Shown here in pieces: positions 32,482 to 39,320 of a stretch of 49,955 nucleotides of DNA (its first letter is position 1; each line of letters begins with the position of its first letter). The notes under the pieces were generated by a model that had not been told where the DNA came from, searched no databases, and saw nothing but the letters and a program-made list of their open reading frames with translations. The stretch lies in assembly GCA_022447335.1 (NCBI GenBank), contig JAKVCF010000001.1:1-49955 (forward strand), written 5' to 3'. The DNA comes from Planctomycetota bacterium (GTDB lineage: Bacteria; Planctomycetota; UBA1135). Made by a program: the position numbers and the translations under genes.

Positions 32482-33816
32482 ATGATCGAGCCAAAGACTT
32501 TTCAGCCCATTTCGGGTCAGAAGCTGCTTGATCTTCCGCAAGTCCGTGCTCTGCCAGCGGATACCCAGTTTGCGATGCGCGTCGTGGCTACAGTTCTCCC
32601 TTTCCGGGTGAACAACCACGTGCTTGAGGAGCTGATTGACTGGTCTAGGGTGCCGGATGATCCGATGTTCCGGTTGGTTTTCCCGCAGCCTGGACAGCTG
32701 GAGCCCCAAGTTTTTGATCGCGTTGCAGAGTTGATCAAAGCTGGGGCCGATGAGGATACGGTCCAGCGCGAGGCCCGAGCGATCCAGACCCAGGATTTGA
32801 ATCCGCACCCGGCAGGGCAGCTGGAGCACAATGTGCCGCTGGTCGACGGGGTCCGCATGGATGGGATTCAGCACAAGTACCGCGAAACGGTGCTGTTTTT
32901 CCCTTCGCAGGGCCAGACCTGCCACGCTTACTGCGGCTATTGTTTCCGCTGGGCGCAGTTCGTCGGCATCGACGAACTTAAGTTCGCGTCGCGCGAGGCC
33001 GAAGGGCTGGCCTCCTATCTACGGGAGCATCCTGAGGTCACCGATGTCCTGTTGACAGGTGGCGACCCCATGGTCATGCGGACGAGGGTGCTTGAGCGTT
33101 ACATTGAGCCCTTGCTAACCCTTGATCATGTGCAGAGCATCCGAATTGGCACGAAAGCACTGGCGTGGTGGCCTTATCGCTTCGTCACCGACAAGGATTC
33201 CGACGATTTAATGCGTCTTTTCGAGCGGGTGCGTGGTGCTGGCAAGCGCATGGCGTTGATGGCTCATGCTAGTCATCCGGTCGAGCTCGAGCCGAAAGTG
33301 GCGCGCGAAGCTGTGCGTCGTATTCAGGACACGGGTGCAGTTATTCGCTGCCAGGCCCCTTTGGTGCGTCATGTTAATGACGACCCAGAAGTTTGGGCAG
33401 ACTTGTGGCGGGAAGAAGTGCGCCTCGGCATGGTGCCGTACTACATGTTCGTCGAGCGTGATACTGGTGCCCGGGCCTACTACCATCTGCCGTTGACGCG
33501 TGCGTTGGAGATCTACCGCGAGGCGCTGCGGCGTACTTCGGGTCTGGCGCGCACGGTGCGCGGGCCGTCGATGTCAGCGGACCCTGGTAAGGTTTGCTTG
33601 GATTCGATTGAGCGTATCGCGGGCGAAGAAGTCTTCGTTCTTCGCTTCTTGCAGAGCCGTAATCCGGATTGGTCGGGACGCACCTTCTTTGCGCGTTACG
33701 ACCCAAGTGCCGCTTGGCTCAATGAGTTGCAGCCGGCCTTTGGCGAGTCGAAGTTTTTCTTCGAAGAATCGGCTAGTGCCGTACAGGCCCAGTCGCGCAT
33801 CGCAGAATCGGTCTAG
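32482..33816 (+). CDS. KamA-family radical SAM aminomutase-like enzyme
   Basis: A 444-residue radical SAM protein of the lysine 2,3-aminomutase family. The iron-sulfur motif C-x3-C-x2-C is C147, C151, C154 in TCHAYCGYCFRWAQF. DVLLTGGDPMVM and RIGTKALAWWPYR follow as in KamA. The PLP lysine is probably in DPGKV near residue 375. RHVNDDPEVW carries the first carboxylate that binds the substrate amino group in KamA. The second position reads FVERDTG and is shifted by one residue, so substrate preference is uncertain. Lysine aminomutase making beta-lysine is the default call. The start is ATG 32482, directly preceded by an in-frame GTG at 32479. A TTACGAT about 60 bases upstream is a possible -10. 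The 234-base gap before it holds only a 20-codon basic ORF. Confidence 0.88.
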   Translation: MIEPKTFQPISGQKLLDLPQVRALPADTQFAMRVVATVLPFRVNNHVLEELIDWSRVPDDPMFRLVFPQPGQLEPQVFDRVAELIKAGADEDTVQREARAIQTQDLNPHPAGQLEHNVPLVDGVRMDGIQHKYRETVLFFPSQGQTCHAYCGYCFRWAQFVGIDELKFASREAEGLASYLREHPEVTDVLLTGGDPMVMRTRVLERYIEPLLTLDHVQSIRIGTKALAWWPYRFVTDKDSDDLMRLFERVRGAGKRMALMAHASHPVELEPKVAREAVRRIQDTGAVIRCQAPLVRHVNDDPEVWADLWREEVRLGMVPYYMFVERDTGARAYYHLPLTRALEIYREALRRTSGLARTVRGPSMSADPGKVCLDSIERIAGEEVFVLRFLQSRNPDWSGRTFFARYDPSAAWLNELQPAFGESKFFFEESASAVQAQSRIAESV

Positions 33817-33833
33817 ATCGGGTTTATTGCAAG

Positions 33834-33856
33834 CTTCGCGCGGTAATCGTGCGAAG
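33834..33856 (+). terminator. hairpin downstream of the KamA-like gene
   Basis: CTTCGCGC and GTGCGAAG form an 8-bp stem with one G-U pair and a 7-base loop, 18 bases after the kamA-like stop. No U-tract follows, so it is at best a Rho-dependent or RNA-stabilising element. Confidence 0.35.
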
Positions 33857-33964
33857 AGCTACTTGAGTCCAGCGCTTGGTCAGGTTAGAGAAGGTAGAGC
33901 CACAATGGTGGTCACCCCCATGCTCCGCACCTTTCTCTGCCGCGTCTTTCGCGGACGACCCAAG

Positions 33965-34405
33965 ATGATTCAAGTAGGAACTACTGCGCCAGACTTTCGT
34001 GTATTTGATCACGAGGGCAAGGAGCGCACGCTCAGCGAGTTCGCTGGTAAGCGCCTTGTGCTCTGGTTCTATCCCAAAGCTGACACTCCTGGATGAACGA
34101 AGCAAGGCCAAGGATTCCGTGATCGAATCCAAGACTTTGTCGACCGCGATATCGCGGTGTGTGGCGTTTCTCTCGACTCGGTCGAGGATAATCGCGTATT
34201 TGCTGAGAAATTCAGATTTCCCTTTCCGCTCTTGTGTGACACCACGGGTGCTATGAGCATGGCTTACGGGGCTGCTGCGAGTGCTGAAGATCAGTACGCT
34301 TCGCGCTACACATTTGTGATCGACGCGCACGGCCAAGTGCAGGAATCCATAGATACGAAAGATCCTGGCGGCCAAGCTGCGGATCTACTCGATCGACTTA
34401 TTTGA
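33965..34405 (+). CDS. peroxiredoxin with UGA (selenocysteine) at the peroxidatic position
   Basis: Read through one TGA (34094-34096), this is a complete 146-residue BCP/AhpC-TSA peroxiredoxin. Residues 1-43 run MIQVGTTAPDFRVFDHEG to WFYPKADTPG. The stop codon is residue 44, exactly the peroxidatic cysteine of the T-P-G-C-T-K motif. The frame continues TKQGQGFRDR, AVCGVSLDSVEDN, FPFPLLCDTTG and YTFVIDAHGQVQ to a TGA at 34403. Both halves are family-typical and in frame. Selenocysteine peroxiredoxins are known in other bacteria and reduce peroxides. The residue five positions on, often the resolving Cys, is Gln, so a 1-Cys-like mechanism is expected. A hairpin at 34112-34130 fits a bacterial SECIS. 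An in-frame ATG at 33905 would add 20 non-family residues. A pseudogene or a sequencing error cannot be formally excluded. Confidence 0.88.
34112..34130 (+). promoter_or_regulatory. candidate bacterial SECIS hairpin
   Basis: GGATTC (34112-34117) and GAATCC (34125-34130) pair perfectly around the 7-base loop CGTGATC. The loop begins 22 bases after the UGA and has G in its second position. Bacterial SECIS elements need a short stem, a loop with an early G and a distance of roughly 16-37 bases, all met here. It lies inside the coding sequence, as bacterial SECIS elements do. Confidence 0.7.
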
Positions 34406-34423
34406 CCACCGGAGAGCGTAGTT

Positions 34424-35533
34424 CTACCTATTGGCTCCGGTCGCGCTGGGCTCAGTCTTTGGGGCGGCGGGGAGACGGCCACGTTGAGTAGGTAGGTCCA
34501 CCTGGGGTCGGAAGAGCGCTTCGGCGCCTCGCTTCTTATTGCCGAGTGCGGCGCGTATAGCTTCTTTCCGGCTACTTTCACTTTCCGGCACACCGTCGAG
34601 GTCAAAGCCGAATTCTTGCACGACGAGTAGGCAGATGAATTGACCGGTTTTGGTTTCGATCGGGATGAATACGTCGCGTCCGGCTAGCCAATGGAAGTCT
34701 TTGTTCTTCTTGAGATAGATCTCATTCATAAGAAGTCCGTCCGGGCGTAAAGACATGCGCACTCGGTTATCTCCGCCGTAGTTGCTGAAGGGGAAGGGGA
34801 GGTCCGACAGAATGCGAAAAATTTGAGCGCGATATCTATCCCCATTCGGTGCGGTCGCTCGCACTCGGCTCTCCGCTGGGATCTCAACAACTTCAAACCG
34901 GTTGCCTGGCTGATCGAAGTAGCTGGAGCAATCGTCTTCAGCGGCAGACCAAGATTCAAGATCGGCGAAGACTAAAGTGGCTGCGCGCAGAACTGTGTCT
35001 TCTCCGCCGCGCTTGCGCCAGAGCTCGGAGCGATCCTTATTGTCTGTGAGCTGCCAATTTGCAAGGTGAAGGATGCCATCATCGTGCATGTTGTTTTGAG
35101 GGGCCCACTTGCGGTGGAATAGGCCGGCATCGCAGAGTAGCTCGTCGAGATTGCGGCGCTCAGACTTACTGAGCCCAGGTAGTTGTTTTTCGCGTTCGTC
35201 GAGTCGCTTGAGTAGGAGTTTGGTGTCGGTGCGGAAAGGGGCTAGCTCGAGGATGAGGTCGGCGAGATAGGTTGGCTCGTGTTTAGGGCCAGGTTTTTGG
35301 CCCGGTGACAGGTTGAGGTCGCGCGTCGCGAACTCTTGGAACCAAGCCACAAGGTCAATGGGGAGGTTGCCCACTTCCTTTTGTGTTGGTATGGGTAAGG
35401 ACCAATCCGGATCGAAGTGCAGTTCGCAGAATTCTTTCCAGCTAACTTCGCGATGGAGAGTTGATGGGCTCGTGTTGTGGTCTACTGAGCCTTGAGTTGC
35501 GAGCAGAAGTAGCAAGCCGGATAGCATCATCAT
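34424..35533 (-). CDS. exported hypothetical protein
   Basis: A 369-residue protein with a signal peptide (LSGLLLLLATQGSVDH). I recognise no family. It has a Trp/Asp-rich N-terminal part (HREVSWKEFCELHFDPDW), a helical middle (TKLLLKRLDEREKQLPGLSK), and a C-terminal half that looks like a beta-rich domain with YRAQIFRILSDLPFPFSNYG, then RDVFIPIETKTGQFICLLVV. The last 40 residues are basic and low-complexity. The start at three consecutive ATG codons (35525-35533) leaves the exact first residue open. It is divergent from the CAP-domain gene and convergent with the peroxiredoxin. Probably lineage-specific and periplasmic. Confidence 0.65.
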   Translation of the reverse strand: MMMLSGLLLLLATQGSVDHNTSPSTLHREVSWKEFCELHFDPDWSLPIPTQKEVGNLPIDLVAWFQEFATRDLNLSPGQKPGPKHEPTYLADLILELAPFRTDTKLLLKRLDEREKQLPGLSKSERRNLDELLCDAGLFHRKWAPQNNMHDDGILHLANWQLTDNKDRSELWRKRGGEDTVLRAATLVFADLESWSAAEDDCSSYFDQPGNRFEVVEIPAESRVRATAPNGDRYRAQIFRILSDLPFPFSNYGGDNRVRMSLRPDGLLMNEIYLKKNKDFHWLAGRDVFIPIETKTGQFICLLVVQEFGFDLDGVPESESSRKEAIRAALGNKKRGAEALFRPQVDLPTQRGRLPAAPKTEPSATGANR

Positions 35534-35569
35534 CTTTTAGTTGAAGGCGGGTGAATTCCAAAGTCCGGT

Positions 35570-35575
35570 TAGGAT
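35570..35575 (+). promoter_or_regulatory. -10-like box TAGGAT of the CAP-domain gene
   Basis: TAGGAT five bases before ATG 35581. It lies inside the longer ATG-35551 version of the frame and so argues for the shorter start. Confidence 0.4.
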
Positions 35576-35580
35576 GGGGT

Positions 35581-36711
35581 ATGCACACTTGGGCAAAGGG
35601 TTTGCTGATCGTGACCAGTCTCTTCTGGTGTAGGTCGGAGTTGCAGGCTGGGAATCCTGGGTTGGCCTTGCAGGAGCCAGAAGACGCCGCTGAGGTCGAT
35701 CAGGCGGTCCGTATCCTCAAGGCCCGCAAGCTGTCTTGGGACGAAAAGGCGGAGGCTATGGACACGCTTCTTGCGGCGGGCTTGGGGGGCTGTGGAGAAC
35801 TTGCGAGCCATTTGGCGAAGTCCTGTCAGAGTTTGGATGCTTCCTTTCATAAGAGCTGGACGCGTTTAGAGCGAGATTTTGCGAAGGAGGCGAGCGAAAT
35901 CGCCGAGGGTCGTCTCAATAAGGCTGCGATGAAGCAAGTCGAAGAATTGCGGAAGACATGGCTAGCGGCCAGTCGCATGGCGTCTTTGACCAAGGGGCAG
36001 GTGCAAGAGGTATGTGACTCTGCACACGCAGAGCTTAAAACCTTACTTGATGTTTCAGTAGTTCATGTTTGGAGCGCATCCCCCAAGCTCGAAGCTCGTT
36101 GGACTGATCTGGTTCTTCGGCTCGATGATCAGATCTTTTTGTATGACTATTGGGCTGCTGCACGAGAGCAGCTGCTTGAGGCGGGGGGGGCATGGGCCCG
36201 CAAGTCCTATGTGAAGAAGGATCTTCCGGACCCACTTCTCTATGAGCGCCGTATTTTGGCCGCCCTGGATCGTGCGGCTCGCCTTGCGACAGTAATGCCC
36301 GAAAAGGACCGGAAGACGATTCTGGCGAATGAAGCCGATTTAGCGCAGCTGGAAGCTGAAGAGGCTGCAGGGATTTTGGAGCTCAATCGCATCCGGGTGC
36401 GCGCGGGGCTTTCTGCGTTGCGCGTGGACCTGAAGTTGTGCGATGCCGGGCGCGGTCATTCTAAGGACATGGTCGAACACCATTTTTTTGCGCACGAATC
36501 TCCCTTGCCCGGCAAGAAGTCACCCAGTGATCGCGCGGCGCTCGCAGGGACTAGTGGAGGGGCGGAGAATATCGCTGCTGGTCAGAGCTCGGGCCATGCG
36601 GCCATTCGCGCTTGGTGGTATAGCCCGGGTCACCACCGAAACATGATGGCCAACCATGGGCGAATTGGCCTAGGTCGGCACCAGAATCACTGGACCCAGA
36701 TGTTCGGTTAG
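35581..36711 (+). CDS. secreted CAP-domain protein
   Basis: A 376-residue protein from ATG 35581, with a signal peptide (WAKGLLIVTSLFWC). An ATG 30 bases upstream is possible but lies before the TAGGAT box. The first 250 residues are helical and unassigned (ARKLSWDEKAEAMDTLLAA, LERDFAKEASEIAEGRL). The last 110 residues are a CAP/SCP-like domain: ILELNRIRVRAGLSALRVD, HSKDMVEHHFFAHESP, GGAENIAAGQSSGHAAIRAW and SPGHHRNMMANHGRIGLG. These contain the two His and Glu of the CAP cavity. Bacterial CAP proteins are extracellular with largely unknown activity. It overlaps the convergent saccharopine-dehydrogenase-like gene by four bases at the stops. Confidence 0.88.
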   Translation: MHTWAKGLLIVTSLFWCRSELQAGNPGLALQEPEDAAEVDQAVRILKARKLSWDEKAEAMDTLLAAGLGGCGELASHLAKSCQSLDASFHKSWTRLERDFAKEASEIAEGRLNKAAMKQVEELRKTWLAASRMASLTKGQVQEVCDSAHAELKTLLDVSVVHVWSASPKLEARWTDLVLRLDDQIFLYDYWAAAREQLLEAGGAWARKSYVKKDLPDPLLYERRILAALDRAARLATVMPEKDRKTILANEADLAQLEAEEAAGILELNRIRVRAGLSALRVDLKLCDAGRGHSKDMVEHHFFAHESPLPGKKSPSDRAALAGTSGGAENIAAGQSSGHAAIRAWWYSPGHHRNMMANHGRIGLGRHQNHWTQMFG

Positions 36712-37880
36712 AAGGTGTCGAGCAAGGCGTCGCGCTCACGCAGCCGCTCGACTAGTCGTTCGCCCAGCGCATGTGCAGGGGTCAAGAGGCCGGCGTCGCG
36801 CGCCTCGCCTGCGCAGAGGGCAAGTCCGATTTGCGCTAGACATCGCACCGTCACGGTATTGCCTGGATCCCCGGGGAAGAACCAATCGACTCGGGCGTCG
36901 GGCTGAGCAAGATTCCCAGCGAGCACAGTAAGTTCGACAAAGCCATTGGTGCGAGTTTGCTCAGAAGGGCCTGTGCCAGGTGTGGGTCCAAACCGCTGCA
37001 TGATTTTGCGCCCGAGTGGCTTGCGCAGCGCCCAATCGCCGACCTTCATGCCGAATGCAATTTGCTTCGCTTTGTTGAGGTCGGAGGTGCGCATGAATTC
37101 GGAGTAACTGAAATCATTGCCGTAGCTGCGGCCTGCAGCGTCTGAGAGAGCGGCGGATCGTCGTATGACGCGCTCGTTGACGGGAGCCATGATGAAGGGG
37201 GCCGCGTAGCCATTAAGTGCCGGGATGGAGAAGGTTTCCTTCCTCGAGGGGGGCTGCGCTCGGTATTCCCAGGATTGTTGGGGGTCTGGGTCGAGTAAGA
37301 ATGGGTGAGCGAGATCTTCGGGTTCGTAGCGAGTGGACTGAGCGATGCCAGTCGCCAGCGTTCCGCCGTTAAGCCCACCTTTCAAGCGATAGAAGCCAGC
37401 CAAGTCGTTGACCGGGAGGTTCTTTTGTTGGAGTTCGCGTACCAAGGTGAGCACGGCCAGATCGGAGGGGACGGAGTCAAAGCCCGAGGCGGGAAGAAGC
37501 GCTGCCCCCGTGCGGCGTGCAATGGCATCGTGGGATTGAATCATTTCCCACATCCAGCCGAGTTCGCCAGATAGGTCGGCGTAGTGCGTGCCCGAGGCGG
37601 CGCATGCCGCCAAGAGCGGGGTGCCATACAGCTGATATGGGCCAGCACAGCTGAGCACAACACGGGTTCGCGCGACCAGTCGTTCGCATGCAGCCGGGTC
37701 AGTGCTGTCGGTGACGATGGAGGTTGCTCCCAGTTGTCCGCCGAGCGCTTGAAGCTTGGGTTCGGAGCGGCCACTAATGGCCCACCGCAGCCCTGAGTCG
37801 GCAGTCCGTGCGATCTCCTTTGCGGCGAGCTGGCCGGTGAAGCCAGTCGCTCCGTGCAGGACGAGGTCGAATTCGGTCAT
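36708..37880 (-). CDS. saccharopine dehydrogenase-like / trans-acting enoyl reductase-like protein
   Basis: A 390-residue NAD(P)-binding protein. The Rossmann motif is DLVLHGATGFTGQLAAKEIA at the N-terminus, followed by WAISGRSEPKLQALG. VLSCAGPYQLYGTPLLAACA and GTHYADLSGELGWM are typical of the saccharopine-dehydrogenase-like family that includes the mycobacterial trans-acting enoyl reductase. PASGFDSVPSDLAVL is also conserved. True saccharopine dehydrogenase is unlikely, since the lysine-pathway context is missing. A reductase role on a lipid or polyketide substrate is possible but unproven. No signal peptide, so probably cytoplasmic or membrane-peripheral. Confidence 0.85.
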   Translation of the reverse strand: MTEFDLVLHGATGFTGQLAAKEIARTADSGLRWAISGRSEPKLQALGGQLGATSIVTDSTDPAACERLVARTRVVLSCAGPYQLYGTPLLAACAASGTHYADLSGELGWMWEMIQSHDAIARRTGAALLPASGFDSVPSDLAVLTLVRELQQKNLPVNDLAGFYRLKGGLNGGTLATGIAQSTRYEPEDLAHPFLLDPDPQQSWEYRAQPPSRKETFSIPALNGYAAPFIMAPVNERVIRRSAALSDAAGRSYGNDFSYSEFMRTSDLNKAKQIAFGMKVGDWALRKPLGRKIMQRFGPTPGTGPSEQTRTNGFVELTVLAGNLAQPDARVDWFFPGDPGNTVTVRCLAQIGLALCAGEARDAGLLTPAHALGERLVERLRERDALLDTF

Positions 37881-37917
37881 GATGCGAGGTGCTTAGGTGA
37901 AGATAGAGACCCTCTGA

Positions 37918-37923
37918 TAGGCT
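37918..37923 (+). promoter_or_regulatory. -10-like box TAGGCT upstream of the amidohydrolase-like gene
   Basis: TAGGCT six bases before an ATG at 37930 that opens a 10-codon ORF, and 102 bases before ATG 38026. It could drive the downstream gene with a leader. Confidence 0.3.
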
Positions 37924-37929
37924 GATCCT

Positions 37930-37962
37930 ATGAGTAATCCCGCCGGGTATTGGGAAATCTGA
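37930..37962 (+). other. 10-codon micro-ORF with leaderless-type promoter spacing
   Basis: ATG to TGA encodes MSNPAGYWEI. It is in the same frame as the gene at 38026, and an inverted repeat (GAACTT/AAGTTC, 37961-37984) begins within its stop codon. It may be a leader peptide, the remains of a shifted N-terminus, or coincidence. Confidence 0.25.
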
Positions 37963-37984
37963 ACTTTTCAACTACAAGAAGTTC
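37961..37984 (+). repeat. inverted repeat in the leader of the amidohydrolase-like gene
   Basis: GAACTT and AAGTTC are exact complements separated by 12 bases. The repeat overlaps the stop codon of the micro-ORF at 37930. No U-tract follows. Confidence 0.3.
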
Positions 37985-38025
37985 CAGAGTTCGCTCAGAG
38001 AGTCTTTGGCGGCACCTGATGTGAC

Positions 38026-39267
38026 ATGACTTGTGTGAGTAGCGTGCGTTTCCTCAGTCTGATGATTTGGGTCCTTGGTTTTACGGCCGAGGCCTGGTCG
38101 CAACAGGGCGCGGATTCCGTAGTCCATACGAACGATAATCTTGTTGTTCAAGAAGGGGGTATCCCTCTGATTTTGAGCGCGCCTCATGGAGGCGCTAGAT
38201 TTCCGAATGAGTGGCAGGTCCGTGCGACGGGGGTCAAGGTTCGCGACACGAACACCTTCGAGATAGCCCTTGCCTTGCGTGATGCAATTCGTCGGCGAGT
38301 TGGCACGCCTCCGCATCTGATTGCCAGTCGGGTGCATCGGCGCCATTTGGACCTTAATAGAGATCGGCAGGATTCGGGAGCTGAACTTGGCAAGGAACAA
38401 CTTCGCCTCTGGCAGGGCTATCACGAGGAGATTGAAAATGCGACACAGGCTGCACTTAAACAAGGAGGGGGTCATGCTCTGCTAATCGATCTTCATGGTC
38501 ATGGTCATGATCATGGTCTGATAGAGCTCGGTTTCGCGATATCTGCGGAGGAGCTTCGGCGCGAGCCCTCTCAGTTAAATGACGAGGATTGGGTGCGGGG
38601 ATCGATGAGTTTAGGGGCGCGCTTAGATGCTTTAGGTTGGAAGTCAGTGCCCAGTCCGGCTCGTCCTGCGCCGAAGATCGGCCAAGCCTATTTCACCGGA
38701 GGTTACACGGTGCGTAGGCACCGTGGGGATGGCCTACGGTCGATTCAGATTGAGCTTCCACCAAAGCCACGCAGGTCAGGGGCAGAAGTTAGGCAGCCTT
38801 TGGTTGAAGGTCTGGCCGACGCCCTCTTGGGGTTGCTAGTGAAGGAGTTCGCTCTCCCTCCTATTCCTTTGGATCCCATGTCTACTCAGGGAGGTGCCCT
38901 TTGGGGGCCAGGTCAGCACCCCTGGTCAGAGCCGAAGTCGCAAAGCTTGAGCCGAGTTGCAAAGGATCTGCCGTGGTTTGTGGGCGTATATGGCATTCCG
39001 ATCTTGGCTGGGCCCGACCTTGTTCAAGAGGAGTTGAGGCAAGGGGCGAGCAAAATCGTGAAGTACCTAGATCAGAACTCCGACCGTTTATTGGACGACG
39101 TGCGATTGGTGGACCGATTGCGCAGTTCTGGTTTTGGGATAGTCCTTTATCGTCGTCATGCTCCTGTGCTCGCTGATACTCGGCCGTGGAATCAGTTGGA
39201 GTTGATCCAGGTGGAGGATCTCGACGCGTGGCTCAGTCGAGGTGCTCTCAATGAGCGACATTATTAA
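38026..39267 (+). CDS. secreted N-formylglutamate amidohydrolase-like protein with extra C-terminal domain
   Basis: A 413-residue protein with a signal peptide (VRFLSLMIWVLGFTAEAWS). Residues 35-260 match the N-formylglutamate amidohydrolase (HutG-like) fold: LILSAPHGGARFPNEW, VRDTNTFEIALALRDAIRR, VHRRHLDLNRDRQD and LLIDLHGHGHDHGLIELGF, with likely metal-binding His and Asp. HutG itself is cytoplasmic, whereas this is exported, so it probably cleaves another N-acyl or amide substrate outside the cell. The final 120 residues (FVGVYGIPILAGPDLVQEE, SSGFGIVLYRRHAPVL) are not part of the usual fold and I do not recognise them. ATG 38026 is preferred; no close -10-like box. Confidence 0.75.
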   Translation: MTCVSSVRFLSLMIWVLGFTAEAWSQQGADSVVHTNDNLVVQEGGIPLILSAPHGGARFPNEWQVRATGVKVRDTNTFEIALALRDAIRRRVGTPPHLIASRVHRRHLDLNRDRQDSGAELGKEQLRLWQGYHEEIENATQAALKQGGGHALLIDLHGHGHDHGLIELGFAISAEELRREPSQLNDEDWVRGSMSLGARLDALGWKSVPSPARPAPKIGQAYFTGGYTVRRHRGDGLRSIQIELPPKPRRSGAEVRQPLVEGLADALLGLLVKEFALPPIPLDPMSTQGGALWGPGQHPWSEPKSQSLSRVAKDLPWFVGVYGIPILAGPDLVQEELRQGASKIVKYLDQNSDRLLDDVRLVDRLRSSGFGIVLYRRHAPVLADTRPWNQLELIQVEDLDAWLSRGALNERHY

Positions 39268-39306
39268 GTGGTGGCTGCGCGGTCATCATTTACGACGAGT
39301 TCAAGC

Positions 39307-39312
39307 TAGAAT
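39307..39312 (+). promoter_or_regulatory. -10-like box TAGAAT of the gene at 39321
   Basis: TAGAAT eight bases before ATG 39321. Confidence 0.45.
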
Positions 39313-39320
39313 CTTCGACG

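Noticed and set aside
33965..34096. Peroxiredoxin read as a pseudogene cut by a stop codon
   Set aside because: The frame is intact on both sides, all downstream motifs are conserved, and the TGA replaces exactly the catalytic cysteine with a SECIS-like hairpin after it. Not fully excluded without reads.
38494..38520. Repeated CATGGT units as a simple-sequence repeat
   Set aside because: They encode the His/Gly-rich HGHGHDHG motif of the amidohydrolase-like active site, so protein function explains them.
38026..39267. HutG of the histidine pathway
   Set aside because: It carries a signal peptide and an extra domain, whereas HutG acts on cytoplasmic N-formylglutamate.
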